NCBI RefSeq assembly: GCF_014652555.1
Contig: NZ_BMZA01000003.1
Coordinates: 62,001-126,000 of the forward strand
Direction: 5' to 3'
From: Novosphingobium colocasiae
GTDB taxonomy: Bacteria; Pseudomonadota; Alphaproteobacteria; Sphingomonadales; Sphingomonadaceae
DNA length: 64,000 nucleotides
A program made the translations under genes and the position numbers. Positions 29,682-38,964 of this stretch are shown here, in pieces. How positions within the stretch are numbered: position 1 is the first letter of the stretch; every line of letters begins with the position of its first letter. Under the pieces are notes generated by a model, which was not told where the DNA came from, searched no databases, and worked only from the letters and a program-made list of their open reading frames with translations.

Positions 29682-31022
29682 CTAATGGATCGTCACCGCC
29701 TGGGCCTTGGGGCGGCCAATGCGGCCGAGCAGGTCGATGACCAGCCAGCCGGTCGCCATGCAGACGAACGGCATCACCGGCCAGTGGAACCGCGACTGGC
29801 CCGAGAAGACGAGGCAGATCGCGGTGGGAAACAGCGTCACGCCATAGGGCAGCAGCCACCAGTCGATCCAGCGCTGCCGGCCCTTGATCCGGCGGACGGT
29901 CATCGCGACGAAAGCGGAGGCGAAGCCGAGCATCAGCACAAGGTAATAGCCCTGATTGGCGTAGCGCACGGCGCGGTAGAGCGTTTCGAACCGGGCATAG
30001 TTGGGGTCGCCGCCCTGATAGGCCCATTCCCCTTCGCCGTCGGGTGCCCAGAGGCGGATCGCCTTTTTCGGCAGCAGCGCCATGAACTTGGCGGGGTTGA
30101 CCTTGATCCAGTCCATGCCGAGGCGGCGAGCTTCGGCGTCCCTGGCTACTTCGTCAAGGTCGGTCCGGGCCATCAGGTCCTTCACCACCGGGGCATCGGG
30201 CGTGTAATCGCCCGTGGCGGTATCGTGGTTGCCGGTCAGCAGGGTGTAGCCGCCGTTGGTGGAGACCAGCACCCAGTGGCCCAGTTGCGCATGATTGCGC
30301 GCGCTCCACGGCAGGACGACCATGAAGGCGATGAACAGCGTCAGCAGGCCTTGCCCCAGCAGGCGGGGCAGACGCGCCCAGACCGGGCGGGCGCGCAGCC
30401 ACTCTATCGCGAACAGCAGCGGCAGGACCACCAGCGTCTGCGCCTTGACCAGCGTGGCGAAGCCGAAGATGAGCCCCGCGCCGACCAGTTGCGCGGTCTG
30501 CTTGCGGGCGAGCACCGCCCAGCACCCCGCCATCAGCAGCGCGGTATAGAACACCTCGGTCAGCGCCAGCGGAACATAGGCGATCGCGTTGGGATAGATG
30601 GCCAGCAGCAGGAACCCGGCGCGGGCGGCGGCTTCATCGCGGAACAGCCGGCGGCCCAGCGCCAGGGTAAGCTGCCCGATCAGCGCGGCGCTGGCGAGGT
30701 TGAACAGGCCCAGGACGAGCAGCGACGCGCCGAACTTGCGGAACACGAGGGATAGTGCAATCGGCCAGCCCGGCGGCCAGAACGCGGTCGGCGCACCGGC
30801 ATTGTCGAGATAACCGTGTCCCTCGGCGAGGCTGATTGCGCGCAGGTAATACCATTCGGCGTCCGATGTCGGCACCACCGGGATCAGAAGCACCAGCAGG
30901 CGCAGGCCGATGTAGACGGCCCAGATGCCGATCAGGACGCGCCGCGATTCGGCGAACCAGTCCAGCCGGCGCTCGAAGCGCGAGGGCTGCGCGGGGAAGG
31001 GGAGGACCTGACCGTGAATCAC
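29682..31022 (-). CDS. GT-C (family 39-like) glycosyltransferase, integral membrane
   Basis: 446 residues with about ten transmembrane helices. GT-C enzymes transfer sugars from polyprenyl-phosphate donors on the periplasmic side. Seen: the first loop acidic motif 'VVPTSDAEWYYLRA' (family Asp-Glu position), 'GAPTAFWPPGWP' (the ArnT/PMT-type F-W-P-P-G), 'PLALTEVFYTALLMAG', and a periplasmic segment 'STNGGYTLLTGNHDTATGDY'. Acceptor unknown; lipid, protein or exopolysaccharide are all possible. It stands alone, flanked on both sides by palindromic repeats. Confidence 0.8.
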   Translation of the reverse strand: MIHGQVLPFPAQPSRFERRLDWFAESRRVLIGIWAVYIGLRLLVLLIPVVPTSDAEWYYLRAISLAEGHGYLDNAGAPTAFWPPGWPIALSLVFRKFGASLLVLGLFNLASAALIGQLTLALGRRLFRDEAAARAGFLLLAIYPNAIAYVPLALTEVFYTALLMAGCWAVLARKQTAQLVGAGLIFGFATLVKAQTLVVLPLLFAIEWLRARPVWARLPRLLGQGLLTLFIAFMVVLPWSARNHAQLGHWVLVSTNGGYTLLTGNHDTATGDYTPDAPVVKDLMARTDLDEVARDAEARRLGMDWIKVNPAKFMALLPKKAIRLWAPDGEGEWAYQGGDPNYARFETLYRAVRYANQGYYLVLMLGFASAFVAMTVRRIKGRQRWIDWWLLPYGVTLFPTAICLVFSGQSRFHWPVMPFVCMATGWLVIDLLGRIGRPKAQAVTIH

Positions 31023-31124
31023 ATCTCTCCCCTAGCTTGGCCGGCGTTAAGGAAGAGCTTAGGGCGAAAATGGCGCGGTTTATAGGCCTTCGATCAGCCC
31101 CCTGCCGAAATCCGCCCCCCTATT

Positions 31125-31215
31125 TTCGTCATCCCGGGCTTCGACCCGGGATCCCGCTTCCCTCGGGAGCCGCGCTTCATCAGCGGGACCCCGGGTCGAA
31201 GCCCGGGGTGACGAA
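31125..31215. repeat. Long near-perfect inverted repeat (34-bp arms)
   Basis: Left arm 31125-31158 and right arm 31182-31215 pair with only two mismatches, both of which become G-U pairs in RNA; spacer 23 bp. Each arm contains CCCGGGCTTCGACCCGGG-like sequence. It sits in the divergent gap between the GT39 gene and the alpha/beta hydrolase gene. Such GTC(A)(T/C)CCCGGGCTTCGACCCGGG palindromes are common intergenic repeats in alphaproteobacteria. Confidence 0.75.
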
Positions 31216-31307
31216 GACGGGAGAAGCGGCGTCGCTGCGATAGCGGACGATTTGATCTGCCGATGCACCTTGTGCCGGATGGCGTGATGCCCCCATATCC
31301 CGCCGCG

Positions 31308-32060
31308 ATGACCGAGACCCGTTTTCACGCGCTGCCCGATGATCGCATCGTCGCCTATCGTTTTACGCCCGGCACCGGCCCGGCGCTGGTGTTCCTGCCG
31401 GGTTACATGTCCGACATGGCCGGCGGCAAGGCGACTGCCGTGTTCGATGCGGCGCGCGCGCGGGGGCGGGCTTGCCTGTTGCTCGATTATTCCGGCTGCG
31501 GCGAGAGTCCGGGGCTGTTCGAGCACGGTTCGCTGTCCTTGTGGAAGGACGAAGTGCTTTCGCTGATCGCGGCGCTGGAGCTGGAACAGGTGGTGCTGGT
31601 CGGTTCCTCGATGGGGGGCTGGCTGATGCTGCTGGTGGCGCTGGCGGCACCCGCGAAGGTCACGGGATTGATCGGCATTGCCGCCGCGCCTGATTTCACC
31701 GACTGGGGCGTGGCGCAGATGGACAAGGCGCTACTGGCCGATGGCGAGACGGTCTGGGAGGACAATCCTTATGGCCCCGAGCCGACCCCGACCCATCCGC
31801 TGTTCTGGGCCGACGGGCAGGCCAACCTGTTGCTGGATGCGGAAATCCCGATCGATTGCCCGGTCCACCTGCTGCACGGACAGTGCGATCCCGACGTGCC
31901 GTGGGAACTGTCGCTGCAGTTGGAGCAGGCGCTGCGTTCAGGCGATGTGCAGGTCACGCTGATCAAGGACGGCGACCATCGCCTTTCGCGCCCCGAAGAC
32001 ATCGCGCTGCTGCTGGGCACCGTGGATGCCATGCTGGCCGCGCTGACCGGGAAAGCCTGA
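31308..32060 (+). CDS. Alpha/beta hydrolase
   Basis: A 250-residue serine hydrolase. Seen: oxyanion region 'LVFLPGYMSDMAGGKA', nucleophile elbow 'LVGSSMGGWLML' with Ser, acid Asp in 'HLLHGQCDPDVPWE', and catalytic His in 'IKDGDHRLSRPED'. The closest named type is the ABHD10/palmitoyl-protein thioesterase-like group; the substrate is unknown. ATG 31308 is preferred because similarity starts there ('TETRFHALPDDR'); ATG 31263 and 31287 are in frame and none has a clear ribosome site. First of a tight run hydrolase - TPR protein - LLM oxidoreductase. Confidence 0.85.
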   Translation: MTETRFHALPDDRIVAYRFTPGTGPALVFLPGYMSDMAGGKATAVFDAARARGRACLLLDYSGCGESPGLFEHGSLSLWKDEVLSLIAALELEQVVLVGSSMGGWLMLLVALAAPAKVTGLIGIAAAPDFTDWGVAQMDKALLADGETVWEDNPYGPEPTPTHPLFWADGQANLLLDAEIPIDCPVHLLHGQCDPDVPWELSLQLEQALRSGDVQVTLIKDGDHRLSRPEDIALLLGTVDAMLAALTGKA

Positions 32061-32064
32061 CTCC

Positions 32065-32934
32065 ATGTCGCTGATGCTCATCGCCCCCCTGCTGCTGGCG
32101 CAGTCCTCGATCTTCGGCGGGCCGGTTTCGCAACTGCCGCCCGAGATCATCCAGAAAAAGGAGGATGAAGCCAACAAGCGCGCGTTGCAGACGGCGGAGC
32201 GGCCTTCTGCCCCGGCGCAGGTCGGCTGCACGCAAGCGGTGGACAGCGACCCGGCGGGTGCGGCGCGGTTCGCGCGCGAGGCGCTGGCCAAGGCCGTGGG
32301 GGCCGAGCGGGTGCGGGCCGGGCTGTGCCTGGGGCTGGCGCTTTCGGCGACCGAGCAATGGGACGAGGCGCAGGCCGCGTTCATCGATGCCCGCAACAGC
32401 GCCGCCGAGGACGACAAGGCGACGCGGGCGCGGCTGGGCGACATGGCGGCCAACGCGGCGCTGGCGCAGGGCAAGCCGGAAGCCGCGCTGTCGATCCTGG
32501 GCCCGGCGGCGGCGGACGCTCAGGCGGCGCAGGACCAGACATTGGTGGCAGCGGTGGCGATCGATCGGGCGCGTGCCCAGGTGGCGCAAAAGCAGGACCT
32601 GCTCGCTTCACAAGCGCTGGCCGAAGCGCGCGCTGCCGATCCCGCAAATGCGCAAGCCTGGCTGCTTTCGGCCACGCTGTCGCGGCGGATGAACCATCTC
32701 GATATCGCCGCGCAGCAGATCGCGCAGGCGGCGCAACTGGCACCGCAGGACCCCGAGGTGGGGCTTGAAGCGGGCGTGATCGCCATGCTGGCCGGGCGCG
32801 AGGAACCGGCGCGGCGAAGCTGGCAATCCGTGGTGGCGCTGGCGCCCGAAAGCGCGGCAGCAACCACGGCGCGCGGCTATCTGGCCCAGCTTGGCCCGGC
32901 CGCACCGGCGGCGGCAAAGGAGACGACACCGTGA
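32065..32934 (+). CDS. Tetratricopeptide-repeat protein, probably exported
   Basis: 289 residues. The N-terminus is a short hydrophobic stretch ('LMLIAPLLLAQSS') that may act as a signal. From about residue 65 the sequence is helical repeats: 'ARFAREALAKAV', 'GLALSATEQWDEAQAAFIDA', 'AALAQGKPEAALSIL', 'AWLLSATLSRRMNHLDIAA' and 'AGVIAMLAGREEPARRSWQ' follow the TPR helix pattern. Such proteins are scaffolds; no enzyme motif is seen. Lies 4 bp after the hydrolase and overlaps the LLM gene by 4 bp. Confidence 0.82.
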   Translation: MSLMLIAPLLLAQSSIFGGPVSQLPPEIIQKKEDEANKRALQTAERPSAPAQVGCTQAVDSDPAGAARFAREALAKAVGAERVRAGLCLGLALSATEQWDEAQAAFIDARNSAAEDDKATRARLGDMAANAALAQGKPEAALSILGPAAADAQAAQDQTLVAAVAIDRARAQVAQKQDLLASQALAEARAADPANAQAWLLSATLSRRMNHLDIAAQQIAQAAQLAPQDPEVGLEAGVIAMLAGREEPARRSWQSVVALAPESAAATTARGYLAQLGPAAPAAAKETTP

Positions 32935-33911
32935 TACCGCTTTCCATGCTCGATCTGGTGACCGTGCGCGAAGGGGCCAGCGTGGCCGAAGCGTTGGCGC
33001 TGAGCGCCGCTTCTGCGCAAGCGGCAGAGGCTGCGGGCTATGCCCGCTACTGGGTGGCAGAGCACCACGGCATGGACGGCATCGCCGGCGGCGCGACTTC
33101 TGTGGTGCTGGCGCATCTGGCGCAAGTGACGCGCACCATCCGCATCGGTTCGGGCGGGATCATGCTGCCGAACCACAATCCTTATGTGATCGCCGAGCAG
33201 TTCGGCACGCTGGCGGCGCTGTTCCCTGGCCGCATCGATCTCGGGCTGGGGCGGGCACCCGGCGCGGACGGGCGGCTGGCCCAGGCGCTGCGCAAGGACC
33301 TGCACGGAGCGGCGGAACGGTTTCCCAACGACGTAGTGGAACTGCGCGCGCGGTTTGCCGGGCAGGCGGTGGGCGGGGTTTCCGCGCCGCAGGCGGCCGG
33401 AGCGGACGTGGAGATGTGGATCCTGGGCTCCAGCCTGTTCGGCGCGCAACTGGCGGCGATGCTGGGGCTGCCTTATGCCTTCGCCTCGCATTTCGCGCCC
33501 GCGCTGCTGGACGAGGCCGCGTGGACCTATCGCAACCGGTTCGAAGCTTCCGAAACGCTGGAGCAGCCCCGCTTCATGGCGGCCATCAACGTGGTGACCG
33601 CCGAAACCGATGATGAGGCGCGTCTGTTGGCATCGTCCATCGACCAGAGCTTCGTGGCGATCCGCACCGGCACTCCCGGCCGGCTCAAGCCGCCGGTGCC
33701 CGACTATCGCGAAGGCCTGCCCCCGGCGGCGCTAGCGATGCTGGAGCAGGTACGATCGGTCAGCGCCATCGGCGATCCGCAGACTGTGCGGGCCGATATC
33801 GAAGCGTTCGCGGCGCGCACCGGGGCGGACGAGCTGATAATCTCGACCTCGATCTTCGATCCCGAGGCGCATCTGCGCTCTATCGCGATGACCACGGCGG
33901 CGCTGGCCTGA
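32931..33911 (+). CDS. LLM-class (luciferase-like) flavin-dependent oxidoreductase
   Basis: TIM-barrel FMN-dependent monooxygenase-type protein of 326 residues. Seen: N-terminal 'PLSMLDLVTVREGASVAEAL', 'YARYWVAEHHGMDGIAGGAT', 'IRIGSGGIMLPNHNPYVIAEQFGTL' type core, and 'GRIDLGLGRAPGADGRLAQALR'. These match the MsnO8/YhbW-like subgroup that lacks a known substrate. Ends with 'ADELIISTSIFD'. Overlaps the TPR gene by 4 bp, so the three-gene run is likely one transcript. Confidence 0.9.
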   Translation: MIPLSMLDLVTVREGASVAEALALSAASAQAAEAAGYARYWVAEHHGMDGIAGGATSVVLAHLAQVTRTIRIGSGGIMLPNHNPYVIAEQFGTLAALFPGRIDLGLGRAPGADGRLAQALRKDLHGAAERFPNDVVELRARFAGQAVGGVSAPQAAGADVEMWILGSSLFGAQLAAMLGLPYAFASHFAPALLDEAAWTYRNRFEASETLEQPRFMAAINVVTAETDDEARLLASSIDQSFVAIRTGTPGRLKPPVPDYREGLPPAALAMLEQVRSVSAIGDPQTVRADIEAFAARTGADELIISTSIFDPEAHLRSIAMTTAALA

Positions 33912-34006
33912 TCGCCCGTTATTTCGAAGGGTGCCATGCCGTTCAAGGTGATTGACCTGCGGTGAAAAAGCGGCAAATCCCCCGCGTGAACTGGAGGTTT
34001 GGGTAC

Positions 34007-35233
34007 ATGGACAAAGCTGACGTCGTCATCGTAGGGGCCGGCCACGGCGGGGCGCAGTGCGCGATCGCGCTGCGGCAGAACGGGTTCACCGGCACGATCA
34101 CGGTCATCGGCCGCGAACCGGAATATCCCTATGAGCGTCCGCCGCTGTCCAAGGAATATTTCGCCCGCGAAAAGACGTTCGATCGCCTCTATATCCGCCC
34201 GGAGACGTTCTGGGCCGAAAAGGAAGTGCCGTTCCTGCTCGGCGTCGAGGTGACCGATGTCGATGCCAGGGCGAAGCGGCTGACACTGTCGAACGGCAAG
34301 ACCATGGAATACGGCAAGCTGGTCTGGGCGACCGGCGGCGATCCGCGCCGGCTGTCCTGTTCGGGCGCGGACCTTGCCGGGGTGCACGCGGTACGCACGC
34401 GCGCCGATTGCGACCTGCTGATGGCCGAAGTCGACGCCGGGACGAAGAACATCGTCGTCATCGGCGGCGGCTATATCGGGCTGGAAGCGGCGGCGGTGCT
34501 GTCCAAGCTGGGGCTCAACGTCACCCTGCTCGAAGCGCTGCCGCGCGTGCTGGCGCGGGTGGCCGGGGAAGACCTTTCGGCGTTTTACCAGAAAGAACAC
34601 CGCGATCACGGGGTGGATCTGCGTACCGGCGTGGCGGTCGATTGCCTGGAGGGTGATGGCCACAAGGTGACCGGGGTCAAGCTGGCGGACGGTTCGGTGA
34701 TCCCGGCCGAAGCGGTCATCGTCGGCATCGGCATAGTCCCCGCCGTGGGCCCGCTGATCACCGCCGGGGCAGTGGGTGCCAACGGGGTGGACGTGGACGA
34801 ATATTGCCGCACGTCGCTGCCCGATGTCTATGCGATCGGCGATTGCGCGGCGTTCGCCTGCGACTTTGCCGGCGGCAACGTGATGCGGGTGGAATCGGTG
34901 CAGAACGCCAACGACATGGCAACCTGCGTGGCCAAGGCGATCTGCGGAGACGAGAAGCCGTACAAGGCGTTCCCGTGGTTCTGGTCCAACCAGTACGACC
35001 TGCGCCTGCAGACCGCCGGGATCAACCTGGGGTTCGACCAGACGGTGATCCGCGGCAACCCCGAGGATCGCAGCTTCTCGGTGGTCTACCTCAAGCAGGG
35101 CAAGGTGGTGGCGCTCGATTGCGTCAACATGGTCAAGGACTATGTCCAGGGCCGCAAGCTGGTCGAGGCCGGGGCGAGCCCCGATGCTGAGCGGCTCGCC
35201 GACAAGGACGTGCCGCTCAAGGAACTGCTGTAG
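34007..35233 (+). CDS. FAD-dependent ferredoxin/rubredoxin reductase-like oxidoreductase
   Basis: NAD(P)H-dependent flavoprotein that reduces a ferredoxin or rubredoxin, for example for P450s or dioxygenases. ATG 34007 is chosen since GGAGG lies 10 bp upstream; 408 residues. Seen: FAD motif '[21 protein letters not shown]', '[11 protein letters not shown]' (diagnostic for this family), '[12 protein letters not shown]', NAD motif '[21 protein letters not shown]', '[11 protein letters not shown]', second FAD site '[11 protein letters not shown]', and a C-terminal reductase domain with '[14 protein letters not shown]'. No ferredoxin or oxygenase gene is adjacent. Confidence 0.9.
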   Translation: MDKADVVIVGAGHGGAQCAIALRQNGFTGTITVIGREPEYPYERPPLSKEYFAREKTFDRLYIRPETFWAEKEVPFLLGVEVTDVDARAKRLTLSNGKTMEYGKLVWATGGDPRRLSCSGADLAGVHAVRTRADCDLLMAEVDAGTKNIVVIGGGYIGLEAAAVLSKLGLNVTLLEALPRVLARVAGEDLSAFYQKEHRDHGVDLRTGVAVDCLEGDGHKVTGVKLADGSVIPAEAVIVGIGIVPAVGPLITAGAVGANGVDVDEYCRTSLPDVYAIGDCAAFACDFAGGNVMRVESVQNANDMATCVAKAICGDEKPYKAFPWFWSNQYDLRLQTAGINLGFDQTVIRGNPEDRSFSVVYLKQGKVVALDCVNMVKDYVQGRKLVEAGASPDAERLADKDVPLKELL

Positions 35234-35286
35234 GCGGGGCATCCGTTTCGACGCGGTTCAGAACGGGGCCGGTAGCTGCGGGAACC

Positions 35287-35571
35287 ATGGCCCGCCACCA
35301 TCACGTTCTCAACGCCGCGTCGAATTTGCTCGGTATCGCGCTTCTGATCATCACCGGGCTCCGGGTTTCGGGGCTGGCTGCCAGGTCCATCGGCGATGAG
35401 ATCGCCTGGTGTGCTGCGGCCTGCTTCTCGATCGCTTGCGTGCTCTCTTACGCGGCGCTGCGCCGGGAGCCCGAGCCGAGCCGGTTCGAAAGCTGGGCGG
35501 ATCGGGTGTTCATGATCGGCCTTCTGGCATTGGTAGCCTGCGTTGCCGTGTTCGGTCTGACCGATCTTTAG
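35287..35571 (+). CDS. Small membrane protein, hypothetical
   Basis: 94 residues with three hydrophobic helices: '[19 protein letters not shown]' near 14-32, '[18 protein letters not shown]' near 39-56, and '[18 protein letters not shown]' near 74-91; a charged loop '[15 protein letters not shown]' lies between the last two. No family recognised. Its stop overlaps the convergent queG stop by 4 bp. Compositional fit and membrane topology support a real gene; function unknown. Confidence 0.6.
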   Translation: MARHHHVLNAASNLLGIALLIITGLRVSGLAARSIGDEIAWCAAACFSIACVLSYAALRREPEPSRFESWADRVFMIGLLALVACVAVFGLTDL

Positions 35572-36680
35572 GACACGTCGCCCAGGCCTTGGTTCGTGGG
35601 AGAAAGCCTGTCCCACGCCCAGCGGGCGGCATCGGCCACCGCCGGATCCGGATCATTCCGCAACGGCCCGACCTGTGCGGTCAGGTCGGGCCGTTTGCTG
35701 TTGGCGGCGGCATAGAGGCAGTTGCGCACGAAGCGGTTGCGGCCGATGCGCTTGATCGGGCTGCCCGAGAAAAGCTTGCGAAAGCCGGCGTCATCAAGCG
35801 CCAGCAACTCGTCCAGCCGGGGCGCGGTCAGTTCCGCGCGCGGCAGGAAGGCGCGCATGGTGTGGGCGGTCTGCGCGAACTTGTTCCATGGGCAGGCGGC
35901 CAGGCAATCGTCGCAGCCGTAGATGCGGTTCCCCAGCCCTTCGCGCAGGTCTTCGGGGATCGGGCCCTTGTGTTCGATCGTGAGGTAGCTGACGCAGCGG
36001 CGGGCATCGAGGCGATAGGGCGCTGGGAACGCCGCAGTCGGGCAGGCGTCCTGGCAGGCCCGGCATGATCCGCAGCGATCCCGCGCCGGTGCGGACGGTT
36101 CGAGGTTCAGCGTGGTGTAGATTTCGCCCAGGAACAGCCACGATCCATGGTCGCGGCTGACCATGTTGGTGTGCTTGCCCTGCCAGCCGAGACCGGCGGC
36201 GGCGGCGAGCGGCTTTTCCATGACCGGGGCGGTATCGGTGAACACCTTGACCCCGGCTTCGCCAAGGCCAAGCCGGGGGGCCTCGGCGACGATCCAGCGG
36301 GCAAGGTGTTTCAGCGCCTTCTTGACCGTATCGTGATAATCCGCCCCTTGGGCATAGACCGAGATACGGCCGCGCGCCGGGGCATCGGCGAGGTGGCGCG
36401 GATCGGCGGCGGGGGCATAGCTTATGCCGAGTGCGATGACGCTGCGCGCTTCGGGCCACAGGGTCTGCGGATCGGCGCGCTGATCGGCGCGGCCCTCCAT
36501 CCAGTCCATCGTCCCGTGCATGCCCGCCGCAAGCCAGGCATCGAGTCGCGCCGTGCGCGCCGCATCGGGCGCGGCGGGGGCCACGCCGAACGCGACGAAG
36601 CCCAGCGCGCGGGCCTCGATTTCCAGCGCCTCGACGAAGGCTCTTAGCGCGGTCTTAACCAAAGCCGGGGATGCTCCCAT
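35568..36680 (-). CDS. queG: Epoxyqueuosine reductase QueG
   Basis: Final reductive step of queuosine tRNA modification; cobalamin- and iron-sulfur-dependent, cytoplasmic. 370 residues. Seen: '[12 protein letters not shown]', '[19 protein letters not shown]', '[19 protein letters not shown]', '[20 protein letters not shown]' with the catalytic Asp, and two 4Fe-4S motifs '[16 protein letters not shown]' and '[14 protein letters not shown]', followed by the HEAT-like '[14 protein letters not shown]'. queC at 59280 is another gene of the same pathway in this window. Diverges from the ABC exporter, 49 bp apart. Confidence 0.96.
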   Translation of the reverse strand: MGASPALVKTALRAFVEALEIEARALGFVAFGVAPAAPDAARTARLDAWLAAGMHGTMDWMEGRADQRADPQTLWPEARSVIALGISYAPAADPRHLADAPARGRISVYAQGADYHDTVKKALKHLARWIVAEAPRLGLGEAGVKVFTDTAPVMEKPLAAAAGLGWQGKHTNMVSRDHGSWLFLGEIYTTLNLEPSAPARDRCGSCRACQDACPTAAFPAPYRLDARRCVSYLTIEHKGPIPEDLREGLGNRIYGCDDCLAACPWNKFAQTAHTMRAFLPRAELTAPRLDELLALDDAGFRKLFSGSPIKRIGRNRFVRNCLYAAANSKRPDLTAQVGPLRNDPDPAVADAARWAWDRLSPTNQGLGDVS

Positions 36681-36729
36681 TTACGGCGTGCGGGCTCTAT
36701 GCAGTGCGCACGAACTAGGAGATTGGCGC

Positions 36730-37710
36730 GTGGCGAGCAATGCAATCGGGCCCGATAGCGCGATCGCGGATGATTATCTGGCGATCGAGGCGCGCGGTCT
36801 GGTCAAGCGCTTTGACGGCTTCACGGCGGTGGACGGGGTGGACCTGACCGTGCCGCAGGGGGCGGTCTACGGCATCCTCGGGCCCAACGGTGCGGGCAAG
36901 ACGACGACCTTGCGGATGCTGCTGGGGATCATCGATCCCGATTCTGGCTATCGCCGGATTCTGGGGGCCGAGCGGCCGCACGACGTGGCGCACGCCATCG
37001 GCTACCTGCCCGAGGAGCGCGGGCTTTATCCGGCGATGAAGGCGACCGAGGCGATCGCCTTCGTTGGAGCGCTGCGCGGATTGCCGATGAAGGAAGGACG
37101 CCGCCGCGCGCACGAGATGCTGGAGGCGCACGGGCTGGGCTATGCCGCCGACCGACAGATCCGCCAGCTTTCCAAGGGCATGGCGCAGCAGGTGCAGATC
37201 CTGGGAACGCTGGTCCATCGGCCCCGGCTGGTGGTGTTCGACGAGCCGTTTTCCGGCCTTGATGCGCTGAACCAGCAGCGGCTGGAACGGATGATGCGCC
37301 AGCTTGCCGCCGACGGGACGACGGTGATCTTCTCCACCCATGTCATCGCCCATGCCGAACGGCTGTGCGACGAAGTGGCGATCATCGCGGGCGGCAAAGT
37401 GCCGTTCGCCGGGCCGGTAGATGTCGCGCGTGATCGGATTCCGGCGCAGGTCCGGCTGGAGACGCGCGCCGCTGACGGCGTGTGGCGTGCAGCGCTGCCG
37501 GCCGACGCCGAGCGAGATGGGGCCACCTGGCGTTTTTCGCTGCCCGAGACCGGGGTGGAGCCGCTGCTGCGCGCGCTGATCGAGGGGGAGGCGGGCGTGC
37601 TGTCGCTATCGATCGAGCGGGCCGGACTGCATGATGCTTTCGTGGCCATCGCCGGGGAAGCCGCGGCGCGTGCGCTCGATGAAGAAAAGCCTGAGGAGAT
37701 GCGGCGATGA
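36730..37710 (+). CDS. ABC transporter ATP-binding protein (NatA-like)
   Basis: ATPase of an ABC-2 type exporter. GTG 36730 is chosen since AGGAG lies 8 bp upstream (36717-36721), giving 326 residues; longer in-frame readings run into the divergent queG. Seen: Walker A 'GPNGAGKTTTLRML', 'YLPEERGLYPAMKATEAI' (NatA/DUF4162 type), signature 'QLSKGMAQQVQI', Walker B 'LVVFDEPFSGLDALNQQ', and H-loop 'VIFSTHVIAHAERLCDE'. The C-terminal region after about residue 225 is the DUF4162-like extension. Overlaps the permease by 4 bp. Sodium export is the NatA precedent only; the substrate is unknown. Confidence 0.92.
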   Translation: MASNAIGPDSAIADDYLAIEARGLVKRFDGFTAVDGVDLTVPQGAVYGILGPNGAGKTTTLRMLLGIIDPDSGYRRILGAERPHDVAHAIGYLPEERGLYPAMKATEAIAFVGALRGLPMKEGRRRAHEMLEAHGLGYAADRQIRQLSKGMAQQVQILGTLVHRPRLVVFDEPFSGLDALNQQRLERMMRQLAADGTTVIFSTHVIAHAERLCDEVAIIAGGKVPFAGPVDVARDRIPAQVRLETRAADGVWRAALPADAERDGATWRFSLPETGVEPLLRALIEGEAGVLSLSIERAGLHDAFVAIAGEAAARALDEEKPEEMRR

Positions 37711-38954
37711 GCGCGCAGTCCGAATCCGGCCGCCTGTCGATCCTCTCCGCCGCCTGGGTGATCGCCCGGCGCGACTTTCGCGCGATCCTGTTCTCGCGAA
37801 GCTTCGTTATGTTCCTGCTGGGGCCGCTAATCATGGGTATGGTATTCGGCCTTGCTGGGAATGTCGGCCAGCGGGTCCAGCAATCGGCTGACCACGCCCA
37901 AGTTGGGCTGGTGATGACGGCACAGGATGCCAAGGCGATGAGCGCGGCGCGTGAAGCGATGCTACCAAGCATCGGCGGAGCCTTGCCAGAATTCATCATC
38001 GTGCATGAACTGCAGCCGGGCGAGCGCCCCGATCCGCGCAAGGCGCTGGAGCAGCGCAAAGGCAACGTCGCCGCGATCCTGTCCGGACGCCCTGCGGCGC
38101 TGACGCTGACTGGCCTGCCTGACCAGACGAGGGTCTGGCAGGGGCCGCTTTCGCTGGTTGCCGGCAAAGCGCTGACCGGCGCACCGGAAGATCTGCCACC
38201 GGTATCGCTGGTGTCCGCCGCGTCCAGCACCGCCAGCGAGCGGCAGGGCCGGATGCTGACCGCGCAGGCATCGCAGACGCTGCTGTTTTTTTTGACGTTG
38301 TTGCTGGCGGGCATGGTGCTTTCGAACCTGGTCGAGGAAAAGGCCAACAAGATCATAGAGATTCTTGCCGCCGCCATTCCGATGGACGCGGTGTTCCTGG
38401 GGAAGCTGTTTGCAATGCTGGCGGTTTCGTTTGTCGGGATCGCTACCTGGGCGGCGGCGGGCGGGCTGCTGACGCTGGGTGCCGGCTCGACAATGCCGGC
38501 GTTGACCGCCCCGGCAGTGGGCTGGCCGATGATGCTGGTGCTGAGCGTGGTATACTTCTCGATGGCCTACCTGCTGCTGGGATCAGTATTCCTGACAATC
38601 GGCTCAATGGCACCGACGGTGCGCGATGTGCAGACGCTGTCGATGCCGGCGACGATGATGCAATTGCTGGTGTTTCTCTTCGCTACCGACGCGATGGCCC
38701 AGCCGGGAACGACGCTCGAACTGGCGGCCGCCGTCTTTCCGTTTAGTTCCCCGTTTGTCATGCTGGCCCGCGCGGCTACGGATGGTGCACTAATGCCGCA
38801 TGTTGTCGCGATCATCGGGCAGGCGTTGGTGGTGCTGGTGCTGGTGAGGTTCGGTTCGCGGCTGTTCCGGCGGCGGGTCATGCAATCGGGTCCGGCGGGG
38901 GGCGGGCGCAAGCGGCGCGGGCTGTTCAGCCGGCGATCAGCGAAGATCGCGTAG
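37707..38954 (+). CDS. ABC-2 type exporter permease (NatB-like)
   Basis: 415 residues, about six transmembrane helices. One hydrophobic helix near residue 30 ('SFVMFLLGPLIMGMVFGLAG'), a large extracytoplasmic domain (about 50-185), then the membrane cluster with 'QTLLFFLTLLLAGMVLSNLV', the hallmark 'EEKANKIIEILAAAIPMDA' cytoplasmic loop, and 'YLLLGSVFLTIGSMAPTVRD'. This order is the NatB/ABC-2_membrane_3 layout. A run of eight T (about 38286-38293) is in frame (Leu-Phe-Phe-Leu). Paired with the upstream ATPase. Confidence 0.9.
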   Translation: MSAQSESGRLSILSAAWVIARRDFRAILFSRSFVMFLLGPLIMGMVFGLAGNVGQRVQQSADHAQVGLVMTAQDAKAMSAAREAMLPSIGGALPEFIIVHELQPGERPDPRKALEQRKGNVAAILSGRPAALTLTGLPDQTRVWQGPLSLVAGKALTGAPEDLPPVSLVSAASSTASERQGRMLTAQASQTLLFFLTLLLAGMVLSNLVEEKANKIIEILAAAIPMDAVFLGKLFAMLAVSFVGIATWAAAGGLLTLGAGSTMPALTAPAVGWPMMLVLSVVYFSMAYLLLGSVFLTIGSMAPTVRDVQTLSMPATMMQLLVFLFATDAMAQPGTTLELAAAVFPFSSPFVMLARAATDGALMPHVVAIIGQALVVLVLVRFGSRLFRRRVMQSGPAGGGRKRRGLFSRRSAKIA

Positions 38955-38964
38955 AGACGCGGAC

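Noticed and set aside
38286-38293. Run of eight T in the ABC permease gene as a programmed frameshift site
   Set aside because: The frame is intact through the run and the protein is full length; no alternative product of interest is seen.
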